Under the pieces are notes generated by a model. That model was given only the letters and a program-made list of their open reading frames with translations, searched no databases and was not told where the DNA came from. The position numbers and the translations under genes are program-made. A DNA stretch of 64,000 nucleotides from Prorocentrum cordatum (Eukaryota > Sar > Dinophyceae > Prorocentrales > Prorocentraceae), in assembly GCA_963575745.1 (NCBI GenBank), contig CAUYUJ010016133.1:129501-193500 (forward strand). The letters run 5' to 3'. Shown here in pieces: positions 1-9,319 of this stretch (position 1 is its first letter; each line of letters begins with the position of its first letter).

Positions 1-126
1 ACTACGACTACGACCAGCAGCGCCACCACTACCAGCACGGCGACCAGCACCACCACCACGACGGCGACCAGGAGCAGCACGGCGACCAGCAGAACCACGA
101 CAACTACTACCACAACTGCGACAACA

Positions 127-187
<61 letters not shown>

Positions 188-382
188 CCACCACCACCAC
201 CACCACCACCACCACCACCTTCACAACCACTACGACTACGACCAGCAGCGCCACACGCACCAGCTCGGCGACAGCAGCAGCAGCAGCACCACCACCACCA
301 CCACCACCACTACGGCGACCAGGAGCAGCACGGCGACCAGCAGCACCACGACAACCACTACAACTACAGCGACAACAGCAAG

Positions 383-423
<41 letters not shown>

Positions 424-934
424 CCACCACCACCACCACAACCACTACGACTACGATCAGCAACGCCCCCACCACCAGCACGGCGACCAGCACCACCACC
501 ACGACGGCGACCAGGGGCAGCACGGCGACCAGCACTACCACGACAACCACTACAACTACAGCGCCAACAACAAGCAGCAGCAGCAGCACCACCACCACCA
601 CAACCACTACGACTACGACCAGCAACGCTACCACCACCAGCACGGCGACCAGAGCCACCACCACCACCACCACCATGACGGCGACCAGGGGCAGCACGGC
701 GACCAGCAGAACCACGACAACCACTACCACTACGGCGACAACAAGCAGCAGCACCCGCATCTGAAGCAGCAGCAGCAGCAACAGCAGCAGAACCACCACC
801 ACCACCACCACTACGACTACAACCGGCAGCGCCACCACCAGCACGGATACCACTACCACCACCACCACGACGGCGACCAGGGGCAGCACAGCGACCAGCA
901 GCACCACGACAACCACTACCACAACAGCGACAAC

Positions 935-999
<65 letters not shown>

Positions 1000-1110
1000 C
1001 CACCACAACCACTGCGACTACGACCAGCAGCGCCGCACCCACCAGCACGGCGACCAGCAGCAGCAGCAGCACCACCACCACCACCACGGCGACCAGGAGC
1101 AGCACGGCAG
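1..1110 (+). repeat. Thr/Ser/Ala-coding repeat tract (mucin-like), frameshifted
   Basis: The tract is a degenerate array of units such as ACGGCGACCAGCAGCACC, broken by (AGC)n at about 130-184, 383-422 and 951-998 and by (ACC)n at about 186-220. Read from base 1 the plus strand gives Thr, Ser and Ala almost only, with ACC, ACG, ACT and ACA used interchangeably. Third-position drift of that kind suggests the Thr frame was once translated. The frame shifts near base 290, so it is not one intact ORF here, and the left end is cut by the window. A related tract lies inverted at 11110-11755. It may be part of a secreted or surface Thr-rich protein gene, or only a minisatellite derived from one. Confidence 0.6.
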
Positions 1111-1740
1111 GGCCCGCGCGGACGCCGGCGCGGCAGGGGGCGACGGCGGCCGGCGACGGCTGGCGGCGGCGGGCCGGCGGCAGCTGCTGGGCCCGCGACG
1201 GAGGCCGCGGAGGCCGAGGAGGCGGAGGAGGAGGCGGGCGCTGGGGCGAGGAGGCGGAGGGCGGCAGCGCGGGGGCCCCGCCGCCCTTTGGCTAGGAGGG
1301 GCTCGGGGAGGCACGCCAGAGCGGGCCCCGAGTGAGGGTGGGGCTAGAACGCCCGCGACTCTCGGGGCGGCCGGGGGGGGCCCGCAGCGCAGCCGCGCCA
1401 GGAGCCAGAAGAGGAGCCGCGGCCGGCGGAGCCCCGCTGCGAGGGGGCGGAGGCGGAGGCGGCGGGCTGCGGCTGGCTGAGCCCGCCAGGGGCCGGCCGA
1501 GGCGCGAGGGGAGCGGCGCGCTGGCTGGCGGAGGCGGGGGGCGCCGAGGTGGGGCCGGGCTCGGCCGCCCGCCGGCCGGCGGGGCGGACGGGGGCGGCGG
1601 CGGCGGCGGGAGGCGGCGGGCCTGAGGCCTAGGCCGACGGCGGCGGGCGGCGGGCCACTGCAGGGGCCCCGCGCGGCGGCCTCGGCTTGGCGCGAGCCCG
1701 CGCAAGGACAAAAAAAAAAAAAGAGTAGCGTTGCGCAGGT
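1111..1740. other. GC-rich non-coding stretch with a dispersed repeat
   Basis: Very GC-rich sequence with no convincing gene. Bases about 1295-1400 (GCCAGAGCGGGCCCCGA, AACGCCCGCG, CTCTCGGGGCGG) recur in inverted orientation at about 10560-10665, so this is a dispersed repeat. A 12-A run lies at about 1710-1721, next to the downstream edge of the LINE fragment that follows. Confidence 0.55.
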
Positions 1741-1749
1741 TCCACAGCC

Positions 1750-3620
1750 CATCCACAACGGATGTCCTGACCGCCGAGATAGAAACCGGCCGGAGACATA
1801 AAGTTGACCGAACAACGCGGGGGCCCGACTTATGGAGAGGCGTGACCTGGCGAATCGACCACAGGGTGCTCGTGAGCGCGCAGTGCCTGGAAGATTTGCG
1901 AGGGCACGCGTGGCCCGGCGGCCCTCAGGGACCGGTAAACGGACAGCGGCGAAGCAGCTGCGGACCGCGGCAGATGTCGTTTTTAGACTGTCTACCACCG
2001 CGTCTACTTCTTCGACAGAGTACTGACCCATGTGCGCGTGCACCGGCTCCCCGCCCATCGGCCTTATGGCCGAGACCGCGCGGGCCTGGGCTCGCTGCGC
2101 CGCCGCATCGAATCCGAAGTCGTTCTGCACTCGGCCTGTCAAGTCAGACAGCAAGAGCGCGAGCGATTCCTCAACATCACGGAAGCGCCCGTCGACCGGG
2201 TCGACGAGAGCAATCTGAAAGGCATTACGGGGCCGGAAGCACTCAGAAAGGAAGCGCTCCGCCAGCCCTGGTTTCTGGGCGCGAAGGTCAGAGAAGCGCT
2301 GCAAGGCACGATGGCGGTCCGCCCACGCGGCTTGCGCCACCGCCCGCTTAAAAAGCAGCGTGCGAAACGTAAGCTGATGGGTCAACCGGGGGGCTACGGA
2401 CACGCACTGGGGACGCCGCGGACGCCTTCGTGGCCCCCGCTGCGAAGCCCGCAAGCACGTAGTTACTTCCCAGGCACATGCCGACGCGTCCAACAGAATG
2501 CGGCGCTCCTTCTTAGACGCCCCACCTCCGCTCCACAGGGGACGGAGCCAAGCGCACGATAAGAGGACTCGACCGCACCTGCTACGGCTTCGAAGACTGG
2601 GGCCACTGCTGACAGCGCATCACCCCACTGACCTTCAGTGCGCCATCCCACGCGGGAGAGGCCAGATGTCGGTGGAGTGCGAAAAGCGCATGGCAGTGAG
2701 CATGAGACCAGACGGTGGTCCGAGCCCACCCCGACAGCATGAGCAACAACAGTTGGGAGGACCTGGTGCCGCTCTGCAAGGATGAAATCAAGGCATGTGC
2801 CAGAATCGTGCGTGGGCACAGGCGGGTCGCACGCCGCAAACCCAGCAGCGTCGACCATTGCTTCAATCGTGCGGTCGGGCGCTGACTGCCGGCAGTGCGA
2901 GCACGAGCAGCCAGGTAGGTGATGCAGGACGTGCGACAAGTGGACGTTGCCGTCGCCGCAAATCAAAATCCGCACTCCCGGGTGGCGTGCACGCACAGAC
3001 GACAAGGAGGAGAAAATGTTGGTCCACGTAGGCGCGTCACCACTAGGGGCAGGATAGCACGCGCAAAAGACAAAGCACGGGCAGGGGTGGAGGAGCCAGA
3101 TGCTTCACCCCAGAACTCCAACCACTGCACGCGATCCGATGAAAAGCTCAGGGATCGGGCGGAGGAGTGGGGCGATTTCGCCCCGCACAAACAAGCCCAC
3201 TGCACCCCAAGAGGCAGACCGCGGCCCCATCCAAGAGAGTGGGAACCCCGACAGCAGTAGCGCCCCCGGCGGCATGCGCGCACCAGGGAGCACGCAAAGA
3301 TCGGCGGAGCACTCCGTGAGCGACTGGGCGGCCGCGTGCAGGCGCCATTCTAACAGAACATCAGTCCCGAGGGCGAGGGAACCAAGGCGCCCGGGATTGA
3401 GAACAGCAAGGCGAATGGAAAGCTCCGGTTCCGCACGGGCAGGCGGGCTCAGCGCGGGCGCAGCCTCAGCGCGAACGCCTCCAGCATAAGGTGCAACCAA
3501 ACACTGTCGTGAAGGAGCCGAGGCCAAACGCCCAAGCGCAGGCGCAAGCTCCCCACGTAGAAGCGTCGATAGCGCGGCCACAAGGGCAGCGAGCGGGGCA
3601 GCAGCACCACCTGTTTCCAC
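1750..3620 (-). pseudogene. Non-LTR retrotransposon (LINE) endonuclease fragment, frameshifted
   Basis: Three minus-strand frames read in succession give an AP-endonuclease-like (exonuclease-endonuclease-phosphatase) domain of a LINE polyprotein. The first (3620-3105) has the N-terminal part with LAVLNPGRLGSL, DLCVLPGARMPPG and SWGAVGLFVRGEI. The middle lies in another frame near 3100-3000. The third (3005-2463) has ILICGDGNVHL, CLDFILAERHQVLP and GVGSDHRLVSCSL, matching the GDxN and SDH catalytic motifs. A further frame (from 2493 down to about 1750) carries the linker that normally precedes reverse transcriptase (AAWADRHRALQRFSDLRAQ, YSVEEVDAVVDSLKTTSA). No reverse-transcriptase motifs follow, so the copy is 3'-truncated as well as frameshifted. 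The upstream edge runs straight into a fold-back repeat at 3607-3661. It is a dead copy; domain identity rests on motifs, not on a search. Confidence 0.8.
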
Positions 3621-3661
3621 CCCAGCGGGGGCCTCCAGAGCCTAAACAGGTGGGAGTTTTT
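3607..3661. repeat. Fold-back repeat, CACCTGTTT/AAACAGGTG family, copy 1
   Basis: Arms CACCTGTTTCCACCCC and AAACAGGTGGGAGTTTTT enclose a short GC-rich loop (GCGGGGGCCTCCAGAGCC). It is the same element as at 3757-3812 and 6500-6562. It abuts the beginning of the LINE endonuclease fragment. Confidence 0.7.
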
Positions 3662-3756
3662 CGGGCCAAGAAAGAGCCGGCAGGACGCCGACACGGACAG
3701 GGACAGCAGGCCCCCAGGGACCAAGGGGAGGGGCAGGAGCTCAACAGCCAAAAACA

Positions 3757-3812
3757 CCCACCAGATACCACACCGGCGAGGGCCCCCAGAGCCAAAACAG
3801 GTGGGAGTTTGG
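3757..3812. repeat. Fold-back repeat, CACCTGTTT/AAACAGGTG family, copy 2
   Basis: AAAACACCCACCAGAT at the left and AAACAGGTGGGAGTTT at the right, around GGCGAGGGCCCCCAGAGCC. The left arm has drifted (CACCAGATA instead of CACCTGTTT), so this is a decayed copy. Confidence 0.65.
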
Positions 3813-4006
3813 GGGGCCAAGCGGGGGGGGGCGATGCTACGCCCTCCCACGCGGCAATCACAGCCCAAGGTGGCGTTCCATCCTTCTCCCCCCCGCCGGC
3901 ACCTACCTCGGCAGGAACGCATTCAGGTGCTCCGCGGCCGCTCCAACACTTCCCTCGTCGTCATCTCACGGGGGGCCCGCCGCCACGATCAGCATTCGAC
4001 AGGGGG

Positions 4007-4053
4007 AGGAGGAGGAGGAGGAGGAGGAGGAGGAGGAGGAGGAGGAGGAGGAC
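4007..4053 (+). repeat. (GGA)n microsatellite
   Basis: Near-perfect GGA trinucleotide tract. The flanking 3820-4430 has no convincing gene. Confidence 0.9.
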
Positions 4054-4438
4054 GAGCAGATCAAAGGACAAGACGTTCAGACAAGAGAGAGGCAATGAGC
4101 CGCAGCACGACTGGGAAGCACAATGACGAATGCACCGCACTACGACTGTGAAGCACAATATGAAAGTCAAGTTCGTCCAACCTTTGTAAAGGGCCCAGAC
4201 CTAACGCCACTGCCCGGAAGCACGAACGGTCCCATGTGCGGAACGAGACTGCAGCCAAGGACAGAGAGTACGAAAGGCAGAGGCAGGCAATTGTTTAACC
4301 GCTACGCTGCAAACTATAAGGTTCATCAGGCGTCTGCCGACGAGCACGCTCAAAGGACACGTAGCGGGGAGCCCCGTTGAAAATGCTCAAAGTGCCAGCG
4401 TGTGCCTGAGGCTGTGTCATGCACTGTCGGCCCAGCGA

Positions 4439-6025
4439 CTAGGGCGGCACCCAAGCAGGGCCGTGAGCAGGCGGGGGCTCCTCCGAGAGTGATGACACTA
4501 TGTAGTGAATATCCCGCTCAGCCTGCTCCAAAATCTCACGTGCCGACCTCGTGGGGGCTGGCACGCGCACAGCATCCACGGTCGCAGGCGGCGCAGGCGA
4601 CTGTAGATCCGTCACGGGGCCGAGAAAAAGGATTAACTCCTCTATCCAAGTGTCAAGAAGGGCGCGGCTGCCGCGCACTACGACGCTGCCGAACCTCCTG
4701 TTCACCAGCTGGATTTGAAAGGATTGCTTCGGCTGCAACTCCACGGTGACATCGAGAGACGGCTGCTTATAGTCACCCTTGGCAACGGCGAAGGGCAGGG
4801 CGGCATGGTGCGCATTGGCCCCGCGCGCGGGGCCCTCTACAATCGCAATGCCCATGGCTTGGGCCGCGTTGTGCAAATCAAGCTGGGAGGTCAGGTTAGA
4901 GGCAAAGTGTGCCGTGAGCTTCAGCCTCTGGTCCCTAAACTGGCCAAAGGTCTGCCGGAGCCTCATCAGCCAACTGGCCACTGCGTCTTGGTGCGCAGCG
5001 CGCGTGGTGAAACGCGCCAGGCTGGCAGGATCCTGTGGACCAGGCGGCGCGCCGAGGATGGGCGCTGGGGCGGGCGCGCCAGCCACTTGGCTGCGAGCCT
5101 GGGCCAGGATGGCAGCTTGCGCCACCGCCTTGGGTGCACTCGGCGGGCCCGGCGCCGCTTCCTGAGGAGGCGCAGCAGCGCCGATCGTGGCAGACTGCGT
5201 GGGCAAGGCAGCAGTGGGCGCGCCAGGCGCGGTCGGGAGACTGCGAGCCGGCGTCGCACCTGGAGTAGGCTCGCCCTCGGACGCCACAAGCGCGTCAATC
5301 CGAGCCCTCAACTCGCTCACGCGAGCATGGTGCTGCGCTACCTGTTGCTGGACTTGTTCGCGGATAGGCAGCGGGCCCGTGCTAACCGAGCCAGGCTGCG
5401 ATGACGCCTTCAGAACTGGCGACGGTGCTGCGGGCGATGCCGACATCGCCGTGGCCACCGCTGCTGGCTGCGCAACTGGGGTTGGCCCCGCCGCTGGGAC
5501 TGGCGCCGGTGGTGGCGGCGGCGGCGGTGGGGGCGGTGGCGGCTGGCTCGCGGCAGGGTGCCCCCACTGGCTGTGGCTCATAGCCCTGTTGATGAAGTAC
5601 AACGCACCAGCAAGATCCCTTCTCGACTCCCAGCCTGGGGGCAAGCTCGGCGGGCTCAGGACCGGCGGGCCCGGCGAGCTGGGCGCCGGGGACAAGCGCG
5701 CTCTCCCGGACGGGGAGGATGCGGGGCGCGGCACTGGGGACGTTGGCGGTGAGGAGGCAAGCGACTTGGGGGCAGGAGCCGCCCCCAGAGCCTTGGCGGC
5801 GACGCCAGGGTACACAGACCCACCCCAAACGCCCGGGGGAGCTTGCAACGGGCTGAGCGTCAGCTGGGTTGCGTGGTCCACGGCCCTCGGCGATAACACT
5901 GGCGGCGTGGGGCTGACCCTGCTGCGCGAGGAACTGCGGCGCCGGCGCCGGGAGGGGCCGCGGCGACGGCGCCTAGAAGGGGAGCGGCTGCGGCTGTCAT
6001 CACGCTGGCGGCGGGAGCGCCCCAT
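4439..6025 (-). CDS. RS-rich protein with a WW domain
   Basis: Intact 528-residue frame from the ATG at 6025, ending in TAG at 4439. An in-frame ATG at 6178 would add 51 residues; I prefer 6025 because the protein then opens directly with an Arg/Ser domain (about residues 2-35, many RS and RRR). Residues about 128-157 form a WW domain: LPPGWE, LYFINRA and QWGHP, the two tryptophans 22 residues apart and the final proline present. A poly-Pro run follows at about 162-173, then Ala/Pro-rich sequence, a short likely coiled coil (QQQVAQHHARVSELRARI) and a more globular C-terminal half. WW domains bind proline-rich ligands and RS domains are typical of splicing factors, so a role in pre-mRNA processing is a reasonable inference. 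The frame crosses GC-rich low-complexity DNA without a stop. The neighbouring gene at 6735-7973 is on the same strand. Confidence 0.65.
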   Translation of the reverse strand: MGRSRRQRDDSRSRSPSRRRRRGPSRRRRRSSSRSRVSPTPPVLSPRAVDHATQLTLSPLQAPPGVWGGSVYPGVAAKALGAAPAPKSLASSPPTSPVPRPASSPSGRARLSPAPSSPGPPVLSPPSLPPGWESRRDLAGALYFINRAMSHSQWGHPAASQPPPPPPPPPPPPAPVPAAGPTPVAQPAAVATAMSASPAAPSPVLKASSQPGSVSTGPLPIREQVQQQVAQHHARVSELRARIDALVASEGEPTPGATPARSLPTAPGAPTAALPTQSATIGAAAPPQEAAPGPPSAPKAVAQAAILAQARSQVAGAPAPAPILGAPPGPQDPASLARFTTRAAHQDAVASWLMRLRQTFGQFRDQRLKLTAHFASNLTSQLDLHNAAQAMGIAIVEGPARGANAHHAALPFAVAKGDYKQPSLDVTVELQPKQSFQIQLVNRRFGSVVVRGSRALLDTWIEELILFLGPVTDLQSPAPPATVDAVRVPAPTRSAREILEQAERDIHYIVSSLSEEPPPAHGPAWVPP

Positions 6026-6499
6026 CCAGCAGCGACAGGTGGCCGAGGTGAGATGCCCACCCAGAGAAAAAACAGCGCTCAAGCAAATCCCTGGGCCAAA
6101 CAGCGCCTGGGACAGAGAGACAGTGTGCAACGTTCCTTCCTGCGCACGCCCGCGGCGCGATAGCACGGCTAGAAGCATGACACTCCTCCCCGAGCACGCC
6201 GAGGAAGGGCGGCCGGACAGCAGGCCAGCAGAGGCAGGCAGCTCATGTACGCCACTCAAGCGAGCGCATCACTATTGCGAAGCGCAATCACATAGCATGT
6301 TCCCAACACTCGGACCGCAATAGTGAAAAGAAGACCTGACAGAATAGCAGATACGGCACTCAAGGGAGATGAAAGTATCACGACTGAGAAGCAAAGCGCG
6401 ACAGTTGACAAACTGGACACATGTCGTCGGTGCCGGCGCGAGAGGCACAGCGACTCCGCGCTACTCGAACCCCCCGGGCCCGGGGGGGACACCAACAAC

Positions 6500-6562
6500 G
6501 AAAACACCCACCTGTTTCCACCCCGGCGGGGGCCCCCAGAGCCCAAACAGGTGGGAGTTTTC
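6500..6562. repeat. Fold-back repeat, CACCTGTTT/AAACAGGTG family, copy 3
   Basis: The best-preserved copy: AAAACACCCACCTGTTTC pairs with CCAAACAGGTGGGAGTTTT with one mismatch. It lies between the two intact minus-strand frames. Confidence 0.75.
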
Positions 6563-6648
6563 GGAGCCAGGCCAGGGCGAGGGGGCACGCCGACCAGGAG
6601 CCCCCAGCAGGGACAGCCACGATCAGAGTTCGACAGGAAGAGGAGGGA

Positions 6649-6678
6649 GGGAGGAGGAGGAGGAGGAGGAGGAGGAGG
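6649..6678 (+). repeat. (GGA)n microsatellite
   Basis: Short GGA tract followed by GAC repeats up to about 6705, just past the stop codon of the spliced gene. Confidence 0.85.
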
Positions 6679-6734
6679 ACGACGACGACGACAACAACGA
6701 CGACGAGGAGGCGGCGAGGGCACCAAAGCAGAAA

Positions 6735-7973
6735 CTATGTTTTCCCAACGCCGGCGCGCTTCGCCGCCGGCGGGGCCGCAGGCGCCGGCGCTGCTCTCTT
6801 CACCCATCCGCCCCCATACGCTTCAGCAACAACCTTATCAAAAACGCACAGGGCACTCTCTGCCAGAATCACCTGCTTCACCGGATTGTCTAGGGAATTC
6901 ACAAGAAACGGCACCGCCCCATGCTTGCAAAACGCATTGCCCGCGAAAGCCTTTCGCATCTGATCTACAGCCTGGAACGTAAACTCACATAGAATAGACT
7001 GATGTACAAAGTCGTGCGTGTCTACTTTGCTGTTCTGAAAATCACGACGGAACCCATGGAACCCGTTACGGATGCCGTGGGGGGCCCGGCCGCTCGGCAC
7101 CACGAATCTAGCGACCTCTTTGCCAGCACCATAAAATTTCGAATCATCAACAAAGGCCATGAACAACAGCTGGTTCTTAAGACTGTAATCGCTTCTCCCC
7201 GATATGCGTAGAGGCTTGAGGTCGGCAAACGACAACGCCTCCCTCTCCCCAAGAACGGCCGCCATCCTTTTCAGCTGTCCCACCGTCGGGGCAAACCCTG
7301 TGTTGGAAAACTCTCGAAGGGCCAGCAAACGGGTGGGCGCCGTCGGCTGGCCCGCTCCCCCAGCCCCGTCCGCACCAAAGTCACCATCGGAATCGCTTTC
7401 CTCGCCCGAAGCACGAGCGAACTTCCAATTCCTTGGAACACCCCCCCTGGAAAAAAGTGCAGCTGTGTTTTGGCAACGCCTGTTGGGCTGAAAAGCCTAA
7501 GTAAGTAGCCGAGGGAACGCCAAGCTTTGGTTAAATATTCGGTTTCCAAGGGCAAAATACAGAAAGGGCGCGTTATCTGGCAACGCTTACCTCGAGAGGC
7601 GCGGGATCTCTAGCAGAAGCAAGGGAAGGATATCCTGGCCCCAACAAACGGCAGCCTGCATGTATATGATGTCTCCCAACTCTTGCGGCGACGTCTGAGA
7701 TTCCGCCGGGCAACGGTTCAAGACCTCTGTCACTGCACCCCACTGGTCCTGCAAAGCTCGAATCGTGGGAGACCTGGCGAGCACGATCTCCTCAAGCCTT
7801 AACGATGACACCAAAGTTCCCAGAGCACAACCATTAATCGAACAACACAAATCATTTTCACGTGTCTTGTAATCTCCCTCCAGGCAAGAACGTAAGCGAC
7901 ATAAGGCTTGAAACAAAGGCCAGAAAGCATTCCGATCTCTCTGCGACATCACATACTGGCGAGCGGACGCCAT
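6735..7973 (-). CDS. Intact two-exon gene, protein of unknown function
   Basis: Exon 1 runs 7973-7591 (ATG in GCCATGGCG, with an in-frame stop upstream) and exon 2 runs 7446-6735 (TAG). The exons total 1095 nt, giving a 364-residue protein. Neither exon contains a stop when spliced as described in the intron entry. Exon 1 is mixed helical-looking sequence (SQRDRNAFWPLFQALCRL, LEEIVLARSPTIRALQDQW). Exon 2 starts with an acidic Gly-rich linker (GEESDSDGDFGADG) and continues with ordinary globular composition (ALREFSNTGFAPTVGQL, NQLLFMAFVDDSKFYGAG, ILCEFTFQAVDQMRKAF). The last 25 residues are Ala/Pro/Lys-rich. There is no signal peptide or membrane segment. I do not recognise the family. The balanced composition, long open exons and exact splice phase make this the best candidate host gene in the window. 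Confidence 0.7.
7447..7590 (-). other. Spliceosomal intron of the 6735-7973 gene
   Basis: Exon 1 ends CTCGAG and is followed by a GTAAGC donor. The acceptor is a pyrimidine-rich TTTTTTCCAG. The 144-nt intron separates codon position 2 from 3, and joining AG to GGGG restores one continuous frame (PRLSRGGVPRNWKF). The canonical GT-AG borders are notable because many dinoflagellate introns use GC or GA donors. Confidence 0.75.
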
Positions 7974-8387
7974 GGCTGGCCCGCCCACGAGAGGGGGCCT
8001 CCCTCAGCCCTGCCCCCGCTCTCTGGAGCCACGGCGGACAGGTTGGTTTCAGCAGGTGCAGGGGCAAGGAAGAGGAGGAGGAGGAGCAGGAGGAGACACA
8101 AGAAAGGCAACACTCCCGTGAACATGAGCTTTCGTGGCCCCATCAAGCCTTTGATGCACACACACACCTACCATGCTGAATGCTACCTCAATTGCCGACT
8201 TATCGCCAATCTCCCTGCTGCTCGTCAAAGGGGGGGCAGGGGGAGGAAAAGAAGGAGAGGACGAGGAGGAGGGGCAGGAGCAGGAGGAGCAGGAAAGAGG
8301 GCTAAGGCGTAGGGCGCTGGACAGCCAACCCCCGGGCATTCAAGAGAGCGCCGACGGGAGGCTCCCCCGCAGTCTGAGGTACATGAA

Positions 8388-8421
8388 AACACACACACAC
8401 ACACACGCACACACACACACA
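8388..8421 (+). repeat. (CA)n microsatellite
   Basis: CA dinucleotide run with one CACG interruption. The surrounding 7980-8430 contains short (GGA)n-type sequence and no clear gene. Confidence 0.9.
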
Positions 8422-8431
8422 CTGCCGCCAT

Positions 8432-9025
8432 CTAGACGTACGGAAAAAGCTTCACGCTGCAACACGATTCATCCACCTCAGGCGTGTTTGTTACAGCCGA
8501 CGGGACAGGCATCAGCATCAGCAGCAGCCGCAGCAGCAGCAACCGCAGCCAGAACAGCAGCAACAGCAGCAACAGCAACCCGGACAGCTGCAGCAGCAGC
8601 AGCAGAACCTCAGATGGCACAGGAACCAACTCGCATTGCTTGCTTGGCGGTGCGATGGACTCGCCGGGCCTCAACACATGGCAAAAGGCACTCCCCTGCG
8701 AACAGGCATGCTGCACCCTCCCTTCGAACTGCAGCCTTGCAAAGTACAACGCACACAGAAACAAAAAGGAAGGGAGAGAAGGGTCAGCCAAGAGTGCCAC
8801 GGACGACGCTGGTCCCCCGGGGTTCAGAAGAACCCCGACAGCCAACCTACCCCGGAGCACCAAGGCGAAGCAGCGCAAAAGAAGGCAACACCCCCTCCCC
8901 AGCCAGCCCAGTAGGCCACTGGACAACGGGCTTCCAAAGAAAAGGGAAACAACATGCAGCACAAGAGGACGCTCGCAACGCTGGCTTTGGCGGCACTGGC
9001 GGCAGTGGCGGCGGTGGCTGCACAT
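8432..9025 (-). CDS. Possible ORF downstream of relict spliced leaders
   Basis: The first ATG after the relict leaders on the minus strand (9025) opens a 197-codon frame ending at 8432. It is Cys/Arg-rich at first (MCSHRRHCRQCRQSQRC), then hydrophobic. A Leu run near the end comes from a (CAG)n tract read on this strand. I recognise no domain. The support is position only: a retroposed mRNA should have its coding sequence here. Other minus frames over the same bases are also open for 50-70 codons, so the frame choice is uncertain and an intronless pseudogene remnant is equally likely. Confidence 0.25.
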   Translation of the reverse strand: MCSHRRHCRQCRQSQRCERPLVLHVVSLFFGSPLSSGLLGWLGRGCCLLLRCFALVLRGRLAVGVLLNPGGPASSVALLADPSLPSFLFLCALYFARLQFEGRVQHACSQGSAFCHVLRPGESIAPPSKQCELVPVPSEVLLLLLQLSGLLLLLLLLFWLRLLLLRLLLMLMPVPSAVTNTPEVDESCCSVKLFPYV

Positions 9026-9121
9026 GGCCGGCGCGCCACCCACGCCGCGCCCAGACGACCAGGGCGTCCCCCGAACCCGGCAGCCCAGCCCAGGCTTGGC
9101 CCAGGCTTGGCCCAGGCTTGA
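8954..9121 (+). CDS. Small ORF with signal-peptide-like start, opposite strand
   Basis: A 55-codon plus-strand frame begins MQHKRTLATLALAALAAVAA: a basic start, a hydrophobic Ala/Leu core and an AHG-type cleavage region. It then becomes Arg/Pro-rich and stops at the TGA formed by the antisense spliced-leader copy. The start looks like an ER signal, but Ala-coding GCG/GCC repeats can mimic this. It overlaps the possible minus-strand ORF, so at most one of the two is real. Confidence 0.2.
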   Translation: MQHKRTLATLALAALAAVAAVAAHGRRATHAAPRRPGRPPNPAAQPRLGPGLAQA

Positions 9122-9160
9122 GCCAAAATGGCTTGAGCCAAAATGGCTTGAGCCAAAATT
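9117..9160 (-). other. Tandem relict dinoflagellate spliced leaders (three copies)
   Basis: On the minus strand CCATTTTGGCTCAAG occurs at 9146-9132 and again at 9131-9117. A diverged copy (GCAATTTTGGCTCAAG) lies just upstream at about 9162-9147. The dinoflagellate spliced leader ends ...GTAGCCATTTTGGCTCAAG. Genomic tandem relicts like this arise when a trans-spliced mRNA is reverse-transcribed, reinserted, transcribed and trans-spliced again. Three copies imply at least three rounds, the outermost (oldest or incomplete) being the most diverged. An 11-bp repeat (CCAAGCCTGGG) follows immediately downstream at about 9086-9116. Confidence 0.9.
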
Positions 9161-9319
9161 GCGGGCCTCCAATAGTGCCTCGACAGATGCGACGCTGCTC
9201 GGTTCATTTGAGCAACGACTTGAAACGACAGCCTGCTTTCCCGTGTCTGGGGCGCTGGTGGTCTCTGTGCCTTCGTCCTGCCCTTGGTCAGCCTGGCGCG
9301 TTCCTCCTGGGATGATCTC

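Noticed and set aside
236-1105. Long minus-strand Leu/Val-rich ORF
   Set aside because: It is the complement of the Thr-coding repeat; its Leu/Val runs come from CAG/CAC repeats and no start or domain supports it.
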